Shown one piece after another: positions 10,169 to 19,590 of a stretch of 64,000 nt of DNA. Source of the DNA: Candidatus Streptomyces philanthi (lineage in GTDB: Bacteria; Actinomycetota; Actinomycetes; Streptomycetales; Streptomycetaceae). The translations under genes were made by a program, and so were the position numbers. The DNA lies in contig CP073042.1 of NCBI GenBank assembly GCA_018114805.1, forward strand, positions 3,038,001 through 3,102,000. Direction: 5' to 3'. The notes below the pieces were generated by a model. It was not told the DNA's origin. It ran no database searches and saw only the letters and a list, made by a program, of their open reading frames with translations. Every line of letters begins with the position of its first letter. The first letter of the stretch is position 1.

Positions 10169-10657
10169 TCAGCCGTACATCTGCCGCATGGCGTAGTCCA
10201 CCATCTGCTCCACGGCCTTCGCGTCGAACACCATGCGGTGCTGGCCCTCCATGTCCAGGACGAAGCCGTACCCCGTCGGGAGCAGATCGAGGACCTCGGC
10301 GCCGGTGATCACGAAGTACTTGGACTCCTTGCCGGCGTAGCGGCGCAGCTCCTTGAGCGAGGTGAACATCGGGATCACAGGCTGCTGGGTGTTATGCAGC
10401 GCGAGGAAGCCGGGGTTGTCGCCGCGCGGGCAGTAGACCTTCGAGGTCGAGAAGATCTGCTGGAAGTCCTCGGGGGCCATGGTGCCCGTGGTGAAGGCAC
10501 GGACCGCGTCGGCCAGCGACGGGGGCGCCGGCTCCGGGTACAGCGGCTGCTCGCCGTACCCCGCGCCCGGCTGACCCTGGTGGCCGTGCGGCGGCTGCTG
10601 CGGCGGTGGCGGGGCGCCGTACTGCTGCCCGCCCGCGTTCTGGTCGTAGCCGTACAT
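10169..10657 (-). CDS. SseB family protein
   Basis: 162-aa soluble protein with a G/Q/P/Y-rich N-terminal tail (residues 1-48, NAGGQQYGAPPPPQQPP) and a SseB N-terminal domain after it (SLADAVRAFTTGTM ... VYCPRGDNPGFLAL ... VIPMFTSLKELRRYAG ... LLPTGYGFVLDMEGQHRMVF). The biochemical role of this family in actinobacteria is unknown. Intact, ATG start, monocistronic and divergent from the acyl-CoA dehydrogenase gene at 10822. Confidence 0.85.
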   Translation of the reverse strand: MYGYDQNAGGQQYGAPPPPQQPPHGHQGQPGAGYGEQPLYPEPAPPSLADAVRAFTTGTMAPEDFQQIFSTSKVYCPRGDNPGFLALHNTQQPVIPMFTSLKELRRYAGKESKYFVITGAEVLDLLPTGYGFVLDMEGQHRMVFDAKAVEQMVDYAMRQMYG

Positions 10658-10707
10658 GTCATAGAGCGTACTGAGTCACAGTTGGGCTATTGAGGGTTGC
10701 CTCTTAT

Positions 10708-10719
10708 TACCGGTGGGTA
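10708..10719. promoter_or_regulatory. candidate operator TACC-GGTG-GGTA upstream of the acyl-CoA dehydrogenase
   Basis: Short inverted repeat TACC/GGTA with a 4-nt centre inside TTACCGGTGGGTAGC, about 100 nt upstream of the start at 10822. The position suits a repressor of fatty-acid oxidation genes, but arms of 4 bp are weak evidence. Confidence 0.3.
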
Positions 10720-10821
10720 GCATCATGGCGGTCATCGTTTCAAACGCATATGATAACCGATCCCACCCCCGGCCGGGCGCCGTCGGCGCCTCGCTGGGTC
10801 GAGCCTTACGGAGCCGTCGCC

Positions 10822-12648
10822 ATGGGGCACTACAAGTCGAATCTCCGCGACATCGAGTTCAACCTCTTCGAGGTGCTCGGCCGCGACAAGCTGTACGGCA
10901 CCGGCCCGTTCGCCGAGATGGACGTCGAGACCGCCAAGAGCGTGCTCTCCGAGATCGCCCGCCTCTCGGAGAACGAGCTAGCCGACTCGTATGCGGACGG
11001 CGACCGGACCCCGCCGGTCTTCGACCCGGACACGAACACCGCGCCGCTGCCGGACACCTTCAAGAAGAGCTACCAGGCGTACATGGACGCCGAGTGGTGG
11101 CGCCTCGGCCTCCAGGAGGAGCTGGGCGGCACCACCGCGCCGCGCTCGCTGCTCTGGGGCTTCGCCGAGACGATCCTCGGCGCCAACCCGGCGGTGTGGA
11201 TGTACGCCTCGGGTCCGGCGTTCGCGGGCGTGCTCTTCGAGGAGGGCACCGAGCAGCAGAAGCACATCGCCAAGCTCGCGGTGGACAAGCAGTGGGGCTC
11301 CACCATGGTGCTGACCGAGCCGGACGCCGGCTCCGACGTCGGCGCCGGCCGCACCAAGGCCACCCGGCAGGACGACGGCTCCTGGCACATCGAGGGCGTC
11401 AAGCGCTTCATCACCTCGGGCGAGCACGACATGTCCGAGAACATCCTGCACTACGTCCTCGCCCGCCCCGAGGGCCACGGCCCGGGCACCAAGGGCCTGT
11501 CGCTGTTCCTCGTCCCGAAGTACGAGTTCGACTTCGAGACCGGCGAGCTGGACCAGCGCAACGGCGTCTACGCCACCAACGTCGAGCACAAGATGGGCCT
11601 CAAAGCGTCCAACACGTGCGAGATGACCTTCGGCGACCGGCACCCCGCCAAGGGCTGGCTGATCGGCGAGAAGCACGACGGCATCCGGCAGATGTTCCGC
11701 ATCATCGAGTTCGCCCGGATGATGGTCGGCACGAAGGCCATCGCCACCCTGTCCACCGGTTACCTCAACGCCCTGGAGTACGCCAAGGAGCGCGTACAGG
11801 GCCCGGACCTGGCCGCCTTCACGGACAAGACCGCCCCGCGCGTCACCATCACACACCACCCCGACGTGCGCCGCTCGCTGATGACGCAGAAGGCGTACGC
11901 CGAGGGCATGCGCGCCCTGGTGCTGTACACCGCCTCCATCCAGGACGAGATCCTGGTCAAGGAGGCTGCGGGCGAGGACGCCAAGGCGCTGCACGGCCTG
12001 AACGACCTGCTACTGCCGATCGTGAAGGGCTACGGCTCGGAGAAGTCCTACGAGCAGCTCGCCCAGTCGCTCCAGACCTTCGGCGGCTCCGGGTACCTCC
12101 AAGAGTACCCGATCGAGCAGTACATCCGGGACGCCAAGATCGACACCCTGTACGAGGGCACCACCGCCATCCAGGGCCAGGACTACTTCTTCCGGAAGAT
12201 CGTCCGCGACCAGGGCCAGGCGCTGACCACGCTCTCCGTGGAGATCAAGAAGTTCCTGGCCGAGGCCGGGGGCGGCGACGAGCTGGCCGCGGCCCGCGAG
12301 GAGCTGGCCAAGGCGGCCGTCGACCTGGAGGCCATCGTCAGCGCGATGCTGACCGACCTGGCCGCCACCGAGAAGGACGTCACGTCCATCTACAAGGTCG
12401 GCCTCAACACCACCCGGCTGCTGCTCGCCTCCGGCGACGTGATCATCGGCTACCTGCTGCTGCGCGGCGCCGCGGTCGCGGCGGCCAAGCTGCCCACCGC
12501 CACCGCCAAGGACATGCGCTTCTACCAGGGCAAGGTCGCCGCGGCGAAGTTCTTCGCGCACAACGTCCTGCCGGGCGTGAGCACCCAGCGCGCGCTCGCC
12601 GAGTCCATCGACCAGTCGCTGATGAAGCTGGACGAGGCCGCCTTCTAG
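10822..12648 (+). CDS. acyl-CoA dehydrogenase (FadE5-like, extended)
   Basis: FAD-dependent acyl-CoA dehydrogenase for the first step of fatty-acid beta-oxidation; 608 aa, longer than the classic 380-400 aa enzymes because of an N-terminal segment and a C-terminal helical domain. Start chosen at ATG 10822 ([14 protein letters not shown]) because CGGAG lies 8 nt upstream; the frame is open further upstream. FAD/substrate-binding motifs are [15 protein letters not shown] and the following strand [16 protein letters not shown]. The presumed catalytic glutamate is in [17 protein letters not shown]. The last 100 residues form the extra helical domain. Intact and followed by a strong terminator. 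Confidence 0.93.
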   Translation: MGHYKSNLRDIEFNLFEVLGRDKLYGTGPFAEMDVETAKSVLSEIARLSENELADSYADGDRTPPVFDPDTNTAPLPDTFKKSYQAYMDAEWWRLGLQEELGGTTAPRSLLWGFAETILGANPAVWMYASGPAFAGVLFEEGTEQQKHIAKLAVDKQWGSTMVLTEPDAGSDVGAGRTKATRQDDGSWHIEGVKRFITSGEHDMSENILHYVLARPEGHGPGTKGLSLFLVPKYEFDFETGELDQRNGVYATNVEHKMGLKASNTCEMTFGDRHPAKGWLIGEKHDGIRQMFRIIEFARMMVGTKAIATLSTGYLNALEYAKERVQGPDLAAFTDKTAPRVTITHHPDVRRSLMTQKAYAEGMRALVLYTASIQDEILVKEAAGEDAKALHGLNDLLLPIVKGYGSEKSYEQLAQSLQTFGGSGYLQEYPIEQYIRDAKIDTLYEGTTAIQGQDYFFRKIVRDQGQALTTLSVEIKKFLAEAGGGDELAAAREELAKAAVDLEAIVSAMLTDLAATEKDVTSIYKVGLNTTRLLLASGDVIIGYLLLRGAAVAAAKLPTATAKDMRFYQGKVAAAKFFAHNVLPGVSTQRALAESIDQSLMKLDEAAF

Positions 12649-12749
12649 GTCGCGCGCCGGGGGTCGCCGGCGGGGCCGTGCGCCCCACGCCCCGGGCCCG
12701 CCGCCGTCGTCGGCGCCCCGGAGCATCCCAGGCCACTGTCACCCCACGA

Positions 12750-12791
12750 GACGGGGCCCGCTTCGCACCCCACGGGGAGGCGGGCCCCGTC
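12750..12791 (+). terminator. terminator after the acyl-CoA dehydrogenase
   Basis: Perfect 12-bp stem GACGGGGCCCGC (12750-12761) / GCGGGCCCCGTC (12780-12791), 18-nt loop, about 100 nt after the stop. The rest of the 336-bp interval 12649-12984 shows no other clear feature apart from the ribosome-binding site of the next gene. Confidence 0.75.
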
Positions 12792-12984
12792 GGCCGGTTA
12801 CGGGCCGGCGCGCGGCCCTGGCGGGGCCCTGGGCGGGGCTGGCGAGGAGGTCGGGTGCGGCGGCGCGGTGGGAGGTGGCGTGGCCGAATTCCGTGCGGCC
12901 AGTTCGCTGCGATGAGCTGATGATCGGGCGACGCGCCGCGTTCTCGCCTCAGCCCCCCTCGCCGGCCTCTTTATGCTGAGGGGC

Positions 12985-14280
12985 ATGAGTACCCCCGCCC
13001 GCTTCGATCGCGGCCACACCGATGATCTGCTGTCCTTCCTCGCCGCGAGTCCGTCGCCTTACCACGCAGTCGCCACCGTCGCCGCGCGGCTGGAGAAGGC
13101 CGGCTTCCGCCAGGTCGCCGAGGTGGACGCGTGGGACGGCGCGAGCGGCGGGAAGTTCGTACTGCGCGGGGGCGCGATCATCGCCTGGTACGTGCCCGAC
13201 GGCGCGGGACCGGCCACCCCGTTCCGGATCGTGGGCGCGCACACGGACTCGCCCAACCTGCGGGTCAAGCCGCTGCCGGACACCGGCTCCCACGGCTGGC
13301 GGCAGATCGCCGTGGAGATCTACGGCGGGACGTTGCTCAACACCTGGCTCGACCGGGACCTCGGGCTGAGCGGGCAGCTCACCCTGCGCGACGGCGCGCA
13401 CCGGCTGGTGGCCGTGGACCGGCCGCTGCTGCGGGTTCCGCAGCTCGCCGTGCACCTGGACCGGAGCGTGAACACGGACGGCCTCAAGCTCGACCGGCAG
13501 CGCCACCTGACGCCGATCTGGGGCATCGGCGGAGTACGCGAGGGCGACCTCATCGCGTACATGGCCGAGGAGGCGGGCGTGGCCGCCGAGGACGTCGCGG
13601 GCTGGGACCTGATGGTGCACAGCGTCGAGCCGCCCGCCTACCTGGGCCGGGACCGGGAGTTGGTGGCCGGCCCGCGCCTGGACAACCTGCTGTCGGTGCA
13701 CGCCGAGGCCGGCGCGCTGGCCGCTGTCGCCACCCGCGGCACCGACCTGCCGCACATCCCGGTGCTGGCCGCCTTCGACCACGAGGAGAACGGCAGCCAG
13801 TCCGACACCGGCGCCGACGGCCCGCTGCTCGGCACCGTCCTGGAGCGCTCGGTCTTCGCGCGCGGCGGCTCGTACGAGGACCGGGCCCGCGCCTTCGCCG
13901 GCACGGTGTGCCTCTCGTCCGACACCGGGCACGCCGTGCACCCCAACTACCCGGAGCGGCACGAGCCGGGTCACCACCCGATGCCCAACGGCGGCCCGAT
14001 CCTGAAGGTCAACGTCAACCAGCGGTACGCCACCGACGGCAGCGGGCGCGCGGTGTTCGCCGCCGGCTGCGAGCGGGCGGGGGTGCCGTGGCAGTCGTTC
14101 GTCTCCAACAACGCGGTACCGTGCGGCACCACGATCGGGCCGATCACCGCGGCCCGGCACGGCATCGCCACCGTGGACATCGGTGTCGCGATCCTCTCCA
14201 TGCACTCGGCCCGCGAACTGTGCGGGGCCGACGACCCGTTCCTGCTCGCGAACGTGCTGGCCGCGTTCCTGGAGGGCTGA
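12985..14280 (+). CDS. M18 family aminopeptidase
   Basis: Dinuclear zinc exopeptidase of the aspartyl aminopeptidase (M18) family, 431 aa, cytoplasmic. Start at ATG 12985 (MSTPARFDRGHTDD), preceded by GAGGGG at a good distance; an upstream ATG at 12973 is less likely. Metal and catalytic motifs are visible: GAHTDSPNLRVKP (first His ligand), AFDHEENGSQSDTG (bridging/catalytic acidic residues), SSDTGHAVHPNYPERHEPGHHP, and the C-terminal GPITAARHGIATVDIG. Intact. The SARP gene starts 1 nt after its stop, so the two are probably cotranscribed. Confidence 0.93.
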   Translation: MSTPARFDRGHTDDLLSFLAASPSPYHAVATVAARLEKAGFRQVAEVDAWDGASGGKFVLRGGAIIAWYVPDGAGPATPFRIVGAHTDSPNLRVKPLPDTGSHGWRQIAVEIYGGTLLNTWLDRDLGLSGQLTLRDGAHRLVAVDRPLLRVPQLAVHLDRSVNTDGLKLDRQRHLTPIWGIGGVREGDLIAYMAEEAGVAAEDVAGWDLMVHSVEPPAYLGRDRELVAGPRLDNLLSVHAEAGALAAVATRGTDLPHIPVLAAFDHEENGSQSDTGADGPLLGTVLERSVFARGGSYEDRARAFAGTVCLSSDTGHAVHPNYPERHEPGHHPMPNGGPILKVNVNQRYATDGSGRAVFAAGCERAGVPWQSFVSNNAVPCGTTIGPITAARHGIATVDIGVAILSMHSARELCGADDPFLLANVLAAFLEG

Positions 14281-14281
14281 C

Positions 14282-16789
14282 TTGGAATTCTCACTGCTGG
14301 GTCCGGTCGCCGTGCGGACCGCGCACGGCGACCTGCCGCTCGGCCCGGCCAAACGGCGCAGCGTACTGGCCATGCTGCTGCTCCAGGCGAACACCACGGT
14401 GCCGGTGGAGCGGCTGATCACCGCGCTGTGGGAGGACGATCCGCCCGAGCACGCCCGCACCGTCGTCCAGGGCCACGTCTCGCGGCTGCGGGCCACGCTC
14501 GCGGACGGTGGCGCGCGCACCTTCGGGGTCGAGCTGACGACGCAGGGTTCGGCGTACCTGTTGCGGCTAGCGGCCGAGCGGGTGGACGCGCACCGGTTCG
14601 AGGAACTGGTGGCCCGCGCGCGCGAGATGACCGGCTGGCGGGACGCGGCCGGTTGGCCGGGGCAGGGCGCCGGCCCGGCCGCGGGCCCCGGCGGGGCCGG
14701 CGCGGCGGCCGACGCCGTGCCGATGCTGCGCGAGGCGCTGGGCCTGTGGCGCGGCCCCGCCCTGACCGGCACCGTGACCAGCCCGCCGTACGCCGCGGCG
14801 GCGCACGCCCTGGAGGAGCGGCGGCTGTCGGCGGTGGAGGCGCTGGCGTACGCGCACGAGGAGCTGGGGCAGTACGACGTGGCCGCCGCCGTGCTGCACA
14901 CCGAGGCCGTCGCGCACCCGCTGCGCGAGGGCCTGATCGCGACGCTAATGCGCGCCCTGTACCGGGCGGGCCGGCAGTCGGACGCGCTCGGCTGGTACCA
15001 CCGCACCCGCGGGCTGCTCAGCGACGAACTCGGCGTGGACCCGGGTGAGGGGCTGCGCCGCGCGTACGAGGAGATCCTGAACGCGGACGCGGCCGTGCCC
15101 GCCCAGCGCGCGCCGGGGGGCCAGCGCCCCGCGGCGCCCCGCGGCGGGGCGCCGGGCGGCGGTACGGCCGCGGCCCGGGGTCCCGGCGACCCGCGGGCCG
15201 GCCGGGCCGTCCCGGCCGCGGAGAGCGGCCCCCACGGCGGCGGTCAGGCCCCGTACGGCGCGGCGGCCCAGGCCCCGGTCGCGGCCCAGCCAGCGGCCCG
15301 GCCGGGCGCCGGGCCGCACGGCGACGGCGGGTATCCGGCGGGGCCCTACCCGCCGGCCGAGGGCGGGCCGGCCGGTGCCGGGTACCCGCCGGCCGACGCG
15401 TACCCGCCGGCGCCCCAACCTCTGGGCGAGGGTGCGGGGGCGGGCGTCACGGGCTCCGGGGGCACGGCCGGTGCCGGGCAGCCCGACGCGTACCCGCGGG
15501 CCGGGGCGAGCGCGCCGTGGCTGCTGCCCCGGCCGCCCACCCGGTTCCGCGGCCGGCAGGCCGAACTCCAGGCGCTGAGCGCGCTGGTGCGCACGCCGGC
15601 GCCGGGCGAGGCCCCGGTCGCGCTGGTGACCGGGCCGGCCGGGGTCGGCAAAACGGCGTTCGCCGTGCACTGGGCGCACCAGCACGCCGCCGCCTACCCG
15701 GACGGGCTGCTCTTCACGGACCTGCGCGGCTTCGGGGAGCGCGAGGAGGCCCCGCCCGTCGAGGTGTTGCGGGACTTCCTGCTGGCCCTCGGCACGCCGC
15801 CGGACCGCATCCCGGGCTCGCCGGAGAGCGCCGCGGCGCTGTACCGGTCCCGGGTCGCCGGGCGGCGGCTGCTGGTCGTCCTCGACAACGCGCGCAGCTC
15901 CGCGCAGGTGCGGCCGCTGCTGCCGGGCGGCGGCCAGAGCGCGGACTCGGCCTGCGTGACGCTGGTGACCAGCCGCAGCCGGCTCGACGGGCTGGTGGCC
16001 ACCGACGCCGCGCGGCCGGTGCCGTTGCAGGCGCTGACCCCGCAGGACGGCGTGGACCTGCTGACGGCCATGCTCGGCGGCGACCGGGTCGCCGACGATC
16101 CGGACGCGGCGCGGGAGTTGGTGGACCTGTGCGACGGGTTGCCGCTCGCGCTGCGGGCCGCCTCCGCGCAGCTCACCGCGCGGCCGAGGTGGCGTCTTGG
16201 CCGGTTGGCCTCGGCGCTCCGCGACGAGCAGCGGCGGCTGGCCCTGCTGTCGGCGGAGGACACCGGCATCGCCGCGGCGCTGCGCATGTCGGTGGCCCGG
16301 CTGTCGGTGGACGACGCGCGGCTGTTGGCCGCGCTCGGTTCGGGGTTCGACCGGCACGTGGAGGCCACGGCGGTGGCCGCGTTCGCCGGCTCCGACCCGG
16401 ACGTGACGCTGGACGGTCTGGACCGGCTCGCCGAGATGCACCTGGTCGACGAGGAGGCCACCGGGCGCTACACGATGAGCGACCTGGTCAAGCTGTTCGC
16501 CAGGGACGGCAAGACGAGCGGCGGCCAGCCCCGCCCGCCGGGCACGCCCCGGCCGCGCCCTCGCCGCCCGGGTCGCCGCCCGCGTCCGGGCCGCCGCCGG
16601 AGAGCAGGGGCTAACACACCACTGTCCGCGCAGAATCGAACACGGCGGGGCCGCCCCTGGGGCGGCCCCGTCGCGCGTACGGGCGTCGTTCGGTGTGGGT
16701 CAGCGCTGCCGACAGTGGTCAACCTTCCCGTAACGAGGGTGGTTTGTGCTGGTCAGGTGGCTAACGCGGGCCTGTTAGGCAGGGGTTAG
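14282..16789 (+). CDS. AfsR/SARP-type regulator with BTAD and NB-ARC domains
   Basis: Large transcriptional regulator of the SARP/AfsR class. TTG start at 14282 (EFSLLGPVAVRTAHGDLPLG), 1 nt after the aminopeptidase stop. Domains: winged-helix DNA-binding (residues 1-95); BTAD helical repeats (about 100-260, ending ELGVDPGEGLRRAYEEIL); a long A/G/P/Y-rich linker (about 270-415, repeated YPPA units); and an NB-ARC ATPase with P-loop VTGPAGVGKTAFAVHW (near residue 450), Walker B RLLVVLDNA and VTLVTSRSRL. It ends just after TMSDLVKLFARDG and lacks the TPR tail of full AfsR. The frame runs on to 16789 through a terminator at 16646-16670. A small frameshift near 16500-16540 would give a stop at 16612-16614, which I think is the more natural end. 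Confidence 0.85.
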   Translation: MEFSLLGPVAVRTAHGDLPLGPAKRRSVLAMLLLQANTTVPVERLITALWEDDPPEHARTVVQGHVSRLRATLADGGARTFGVELTTQGSAYLLRLAAERVDAHRFEELVARAREMTGWRDAAGWPGQGAGPAAGPGGAGAAADAVPMLREALGLWRGPALTGTVTSPPYAAAAHALEERRLSAVEALAYAHEELGQYDVAAAVLHTEAVAHPLREGLIATLMRALYRAGRQSDALGWYHRTRGLLSDELGVDPGEGLRRAYEEILNADAAVPAQRAPGGQRPAAPRGGAPGGGTAAARGPGDPRAGRAVPAAESGPHGGGQAPYGAAAQAPVAAQPAARPGAGPHGDGGYPAGPYPPAEGGPAGAGYPPADAYPPAPQPLGEGAGAGVTGSGGTAGAGQPDAYPRAGASAPWLLPRPPTRFRGRQAELQALSALVRTPAPGEAPVALVTGPAGVGKTAFAVHWAHQHAAAYPDGLLFTDLRGFGEREEAPPVEVLRDFLLALGTPPDRIPGSPESAAALYRSRVAGRRLLVVLDNARSSAQVRPLLPGGGQSADSACVTLVTSRSRLDGLVATDAARPVPLQALTPQDGVDLLTAMLGGDRVADDPDAARELVDLCDGLPLALRAASAQLTARPRWRLGRLASALRDEQRRLALLSAEDTGIAAALRMSVARLSVDDARLLAALGSGFDRHVEATAVAAFAGSDPDVTLDGLDRLAEMHLVDEEATGRYTMSDLVKLFARDGKTSGGQPRPPGTPRPRPRRPGRRPRPGRRRRAGANTPLSAQNRTRRGRPWGGPVARTGVVRCGSALPTVVNLPVTRVVCAGQVANAGLLGRG
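16646..16670 (+). terminator. terminator after the SARP gene
   Basis: Stem CGGGGCCGCC (16646-16655) / GGCGGCCCCG (16661-16670) with loop CCTGG. It lies inside the nominal 3' end of the SARP reading frame, arguing that the real stop is upstream. Confidence 0.7.
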
Positions 16790-16859
16790 CAGCACGGCAA
16801 CGGCCCCCGGCAGGCTTGAGCCATACCAACCGACCGCCGCTCCTGGGGGGGACCAGAAC

Positions 16860-17678
16860 ATGTCGCACGCCACCGCCGCCACCACCGCCGACAACGCCGC
16901 CCGCGCCACTCTCGCCGGCCGCCTGCGCGGCAACGCGGTCCGCATGACCGCCGCCACGGTCACCGCGCTCGCCGCGCTGACGCTGACCGCCTGCGGCTCC
17001 GACGACAGTTCGGGCACCAAGACGGAGGGCAAGGCGGACTCGGCGCCGTCGCTGGAGCCGGCGGCGAAGGACGCGAACGCCAAGGACAGTGCCGACAACG
17101 GCGCCGACACGGGCGGCAAGGGCGACTCCCCGGTCGGTCAGGGAAGCGGCTCGGGCGGCACGGACAGCGCTGGCCAGGGCGGCAAGGGCCCGGGCGTCGA
17201 GGGTGCCAAGGAGCAGCCGACCGACACCTCCTCCGACGCCGGCTCGGACGGCGAGGACGGCGGCCCGACCGACAAGCCCTGCACGGTCGCGGACACCCAG
17301 ATCACGCTGGAGCACACGGGCGGCACGATTCCCGCGATCACGTTGAAGCTCACCAACACCGGGTCCACCGCCTGCAACGCGTACGACGTCCCGCTCGTCG
17401 GCTACCCGAACGCGCAGGCGCCGCTCGCGGTGGGCGGGGACAAGCCGCAGGCCGTGCGGACGGTGGCGCCCGGCGAGTCCACGACCGCCACCATCGGGCT
17501 CGGCAGCGAGGACGGCTCCACCCCGCACCGCGAGCAGCGGCTCACGGTCACCCTCGTGGATGCCGACAACCACCCCCTGTCGGGCCAGGCGACCGTCTCC
17601 GCGCCGGCCGGCGCCGGCCTCCTCCTCGACGACGACTCCTCGGTCACCTACTGGGGCGCCGGCCTGGACTCGCTGTAA
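16860..17678 (+). CDS. DUF4232 lipoprotein
   Basis: 272-aa probable secreted lipoprotein. The N-terminus has basic residues, a hydrophobic core (MTAATVTALAALTLTACGS) and a lipobox LTAC that would place the lipidated Cys at about residue 44. A long G/S/D/K-rich spacer follows, then a DUF4232 domain from about residue 140 (CTVADTQITLEHTGGTIPAITLKLTNTGSTACNAYDVP ... TVAPGESTTATIGL). Function unknown. The ribosome-binding site GGGGGGA lies just upstream of the ATG. Intact. A strong bidirectional terminator separates it from the convergent fasciclin gene. Confidence 0.88.
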   Translation: MSHATAATTADNAARATLAGRLRGNAVRMTAATVTALAALTLTACGSDDSSGTKTEGKADSAPSLEPAAKDANAKDSADNGADTGGKGDSPVGQGSGSGGTDSAGQGGKGPGVEGAKEQPTDTSSDAGSDGEDGGPTDKPCTVADTQITLEHTGGTIPAITLKLTNTGSTACNAYDVPLVGYPNAQAPLAVGGDKPQAVRTVAPGESTTATIGLGSEDGSTPHREQRLTVTLVDADNHPLSGQATVSAPAGAGLLLDDDSSVTYWGAGLDSL

Positions 17679-17815
17679 GCACCACGGCGGGGCACCTGAC
17701 CCACGCCCCGCGCCCCCCGTCAGCCGACGGCCCCGGCGCCACGCGCCGGACCCGAGCCGGCGGACACGGGCCCACCGGCACACCCCCCCGAAGCCGTCGC
17801 CCCGTCATCCGCCTA

Positions 17816-17846
17816 AAGGCCCGCCCCGCAACCCGGGGCGGGCCTT
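17816..17846. terminator. bidirectional terminator
   Basis: Perfect 13-bp stem AAGGCCCGCCCCG (17816-17828) / CGGGGCGGGCCTT (17834-17846), 5-nt loop, between the convergent DUF4232 and fasciclin genes. Confidence 0.85.
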
Positions 17847-17866
17847 CGTCACGTCGTCGCCCGACG

Positions 17867-18541
17867 TCACATCGGGGGCATGAGCACCGAATCGACGATG
17901 TGCACGGTGGCGTTGGAGGTCCGCACGTCACCGCAGACCACGGTGGAGCTGTCGTTGACCTTGAAACTCTCGCCCGATCAGGCGGTGGTCAGCGTGCTCT
18001 TGGCCAGCGTCGGGTACGAGCCCTTGGCCAGCTTCTCCGGCGGCAGCGGCTGGCCCACGACGTGGTAGGTCAGCACCTTCTTCAGCATGGCCTCGTCGTT
18101 CATCACCTTGTCCAGGTCGGCCTTCGGGATCTTGGCGAAGGCGTCGTTGGTGGGGGCGAAGACGGTGATGTTCTCGGCGTTGTTCAACGTCTCGACCAGG
18201 CCGGCCTTCTGCACGGCCGAGACGAGGGTGGACAGCTCCGGGTTGTTGGACGCCGCGGTGGTGACCGGGTCCTTGGCCATGCCGTCGAAGCTGCCGGAGC
18301 CCTTCTCGGGGACCGAGGCACAGGCCGGACCGAACGGCTTGGCCATGGCGTTGTCGGCCGGGCCCGTCTCGTCCTCCGGCGCGCCGGGCTTCTCCTTGGC
18401 CGACGCGGAGCTGTCCGCACCGCTGTCCTTGTCCTTGTCGTCGCCGTCGTCCGAGCACGCGGTGAGCGTCAGCGGCAGCGCCGCCGCCACGGGTGCGAGC
18501 GCGAGACGGCCGGTGCGGCAGGGGCGGGGGGTGGTGCGCAT
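17867..18541 (-). CDS. MPT70/MPT83-like fasciclin-domain lipoprotein (one frameshift as sequenced)
   Basis: Secreted FAS1-domain lipoprotein of about 224 aa. ATG at 18541; signal peptide with lipobox LTLTACSDDG; D/K/S-rich spacer; then FAS1 from about residue 70: DPVTTAASNNPELSTLVSAV, ITVFAPTNDAFAKIP, VLTYHVVGQPL. The frame is broken near 17978 (TTA then a stop). A one-base shift resumes with ESFKVNDSSTVVCGDV and ends VHIVDSVLMPPM at 17867. The ending and the paired cysteines closely resemble mycobacterial MPT70/MPT83, which are SigK targets. It is divergent from sigK and has a matching promoter (18737-18765). Confidence 0.85.
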
Positions 18542-18736
18542 GAGGGTGCTCCTTCGGGAGGCTGCTGGGATGTCGGGCGCGGTTGTCGGGGGCGGGCGGG
18601 TGCCGGTTCGTGGGACCGCCGTTTCCGGGGCCCGCCCGCCGCGCCCCGGAAACGGCGAGTTCGCGTCGCGCACCGGGGGGCGCCGTGGCCGTGCGGTGCG
18701 CGGCGGGAGTGGTCTTCGGTGAGCCGTCACACCCGC

Positions 18737-18765
18737 TATTCGGAGCGCCGCCCCGGGCGGATTGG
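18737..18765 (-). promoter_or_regulatory. candidate SigK promoter of the fasciclin gene
   Basis: On the minus strand: CCAATCC (18765-18759), 15 nt, CCGAATA (18743-18737). The -10 box equals the mycobacterial SigK -10 consensus CCGAATA as I recall it, and the -35 resembles CCATCC. It implies a leader of roughly 190 nt before the fasciclin start. Confidence 0.65.
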
Positions 18766-18885
18766 CCGTTCTTCCGAAAGAGTCGGGTCGGGCCGCCCAC
18801 CGGGCCGCGTCGTACGCCCCCGGACCGGGGCGTGCGCCTCCGGGCCGCCGCCCGCTCCCCGCGTCCCGTCGCGGCGCGGACGGGA

Positions 18886-18914
18886 CCAATCCGGAGTGCC
18901 GACGGCTACGAACA
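18886..18914 (+). promoter_or_regulatory. candidate SigK autoregulatory promoter
   Basis: CCAATCC (18886-18892), 15 nt, ACGAACA (18908-18914), on the plus strand about 80 nt before the sigK start. The -35 sequence and the spacer length are the same as at the fasciclin and dipZ promoters; the -10 box keeps the CGAA core. Confidence 0.6.
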
Positions 18915-18928
18915 GGGAGCGGACCCGC

Positions 18929-18986
18929 GACAGCGGGCGGCCGACCAGGGAAAGGGCGACAGCGGGCGGCCGACCAGGAAAAGGGC
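18929..18986 (+). repeat. 29-bp tandem duplication in the sigK leader
   Basis: Two adjacent 29-bp copies (18929-18957 and 18958-18986), one mismatch, beginning GACAGCGGGCGGCCGACC. Each copy ends in a purine-rich AAGGGC, so the duplication also copies the likely ribosome-binding site of sigK. Confidence 0.9.
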
Positions 18987-18992
18987 GACAGC

Positions 18993-19590
18993 GTGCGAGA
19001 ACCCGTACGCATCGGCGGCACCACCGGGCACGGGCCTGGCCTCACGGAGTTGTTGGAACGGGTCGCCCAGGGCGACCAGGAAGCCTTCGCCCACGTCTAC
19101 GACGCCGTCGCGGGGCCTGTGCTGGGCCTGGTGCGCCGGGTGCTGTGTGACCCGGCGCAGTCGGAGGAGGTCACCCAGGAGGTGCTGGTCGAGGTCTGGC
19201 GGACCACGGCCCGCTTCCAGGCTGACCGGGGCTCCGCAATGACCTGGGTGATGACGCTCGCCCACCGCCGTGCCGTCGACCGGGTCCGCTCGGCCCAGGC
19301 CCGGGTGGACCGCGAGGAACGGGTAGCCCGGCTCGACCACACCCCCGCCTTCGACGACGTGACCGAAGAGGTCGAGAGCCGGCTGGAGCGGGAGCAGGTG
19401 CGCCGTCGCCTCGGCGGGCCTCACCGAGCGGCAGCGGCAGCGGCAGCGGCAGGCGGTGACCCTCGCCTACTACCGGGGCCTGACGTACCGTGAGGTCGCG
19501 GAGTTGCTGAAGCTGCCGCTGGGCACCATCAAGACGAGGATGCGGGACGGGCTGATTCGTCTCCGCGACTGCCTGGGGGGCACCGCATGA
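18993..19590 (+). CDS. sigK: ECF sigma factor SigK (one frameshift as sequenced)
   Basis: Extracytoplasmic-function sigma factor, about 198 aa. GTG start at 18993 ([14 protein letters not shown]), with AAGGGCG upstream. Region 2: [39 protein letters not shown], and the -10-binding part [20 protein letters not shown]. Region 4: [19 protein letters not shown] and [19 protein letters not shown]. Between them the frame changes near 19410, next to a CGGCAG hexamer run ([12 protein letters not shown]), which looks like slippage. The stop overlaps the rskA start by 4 nt (ATGA). The fasciclin neighbour, rskA and dipZ make SigK the best name. Confidence 0.85.
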
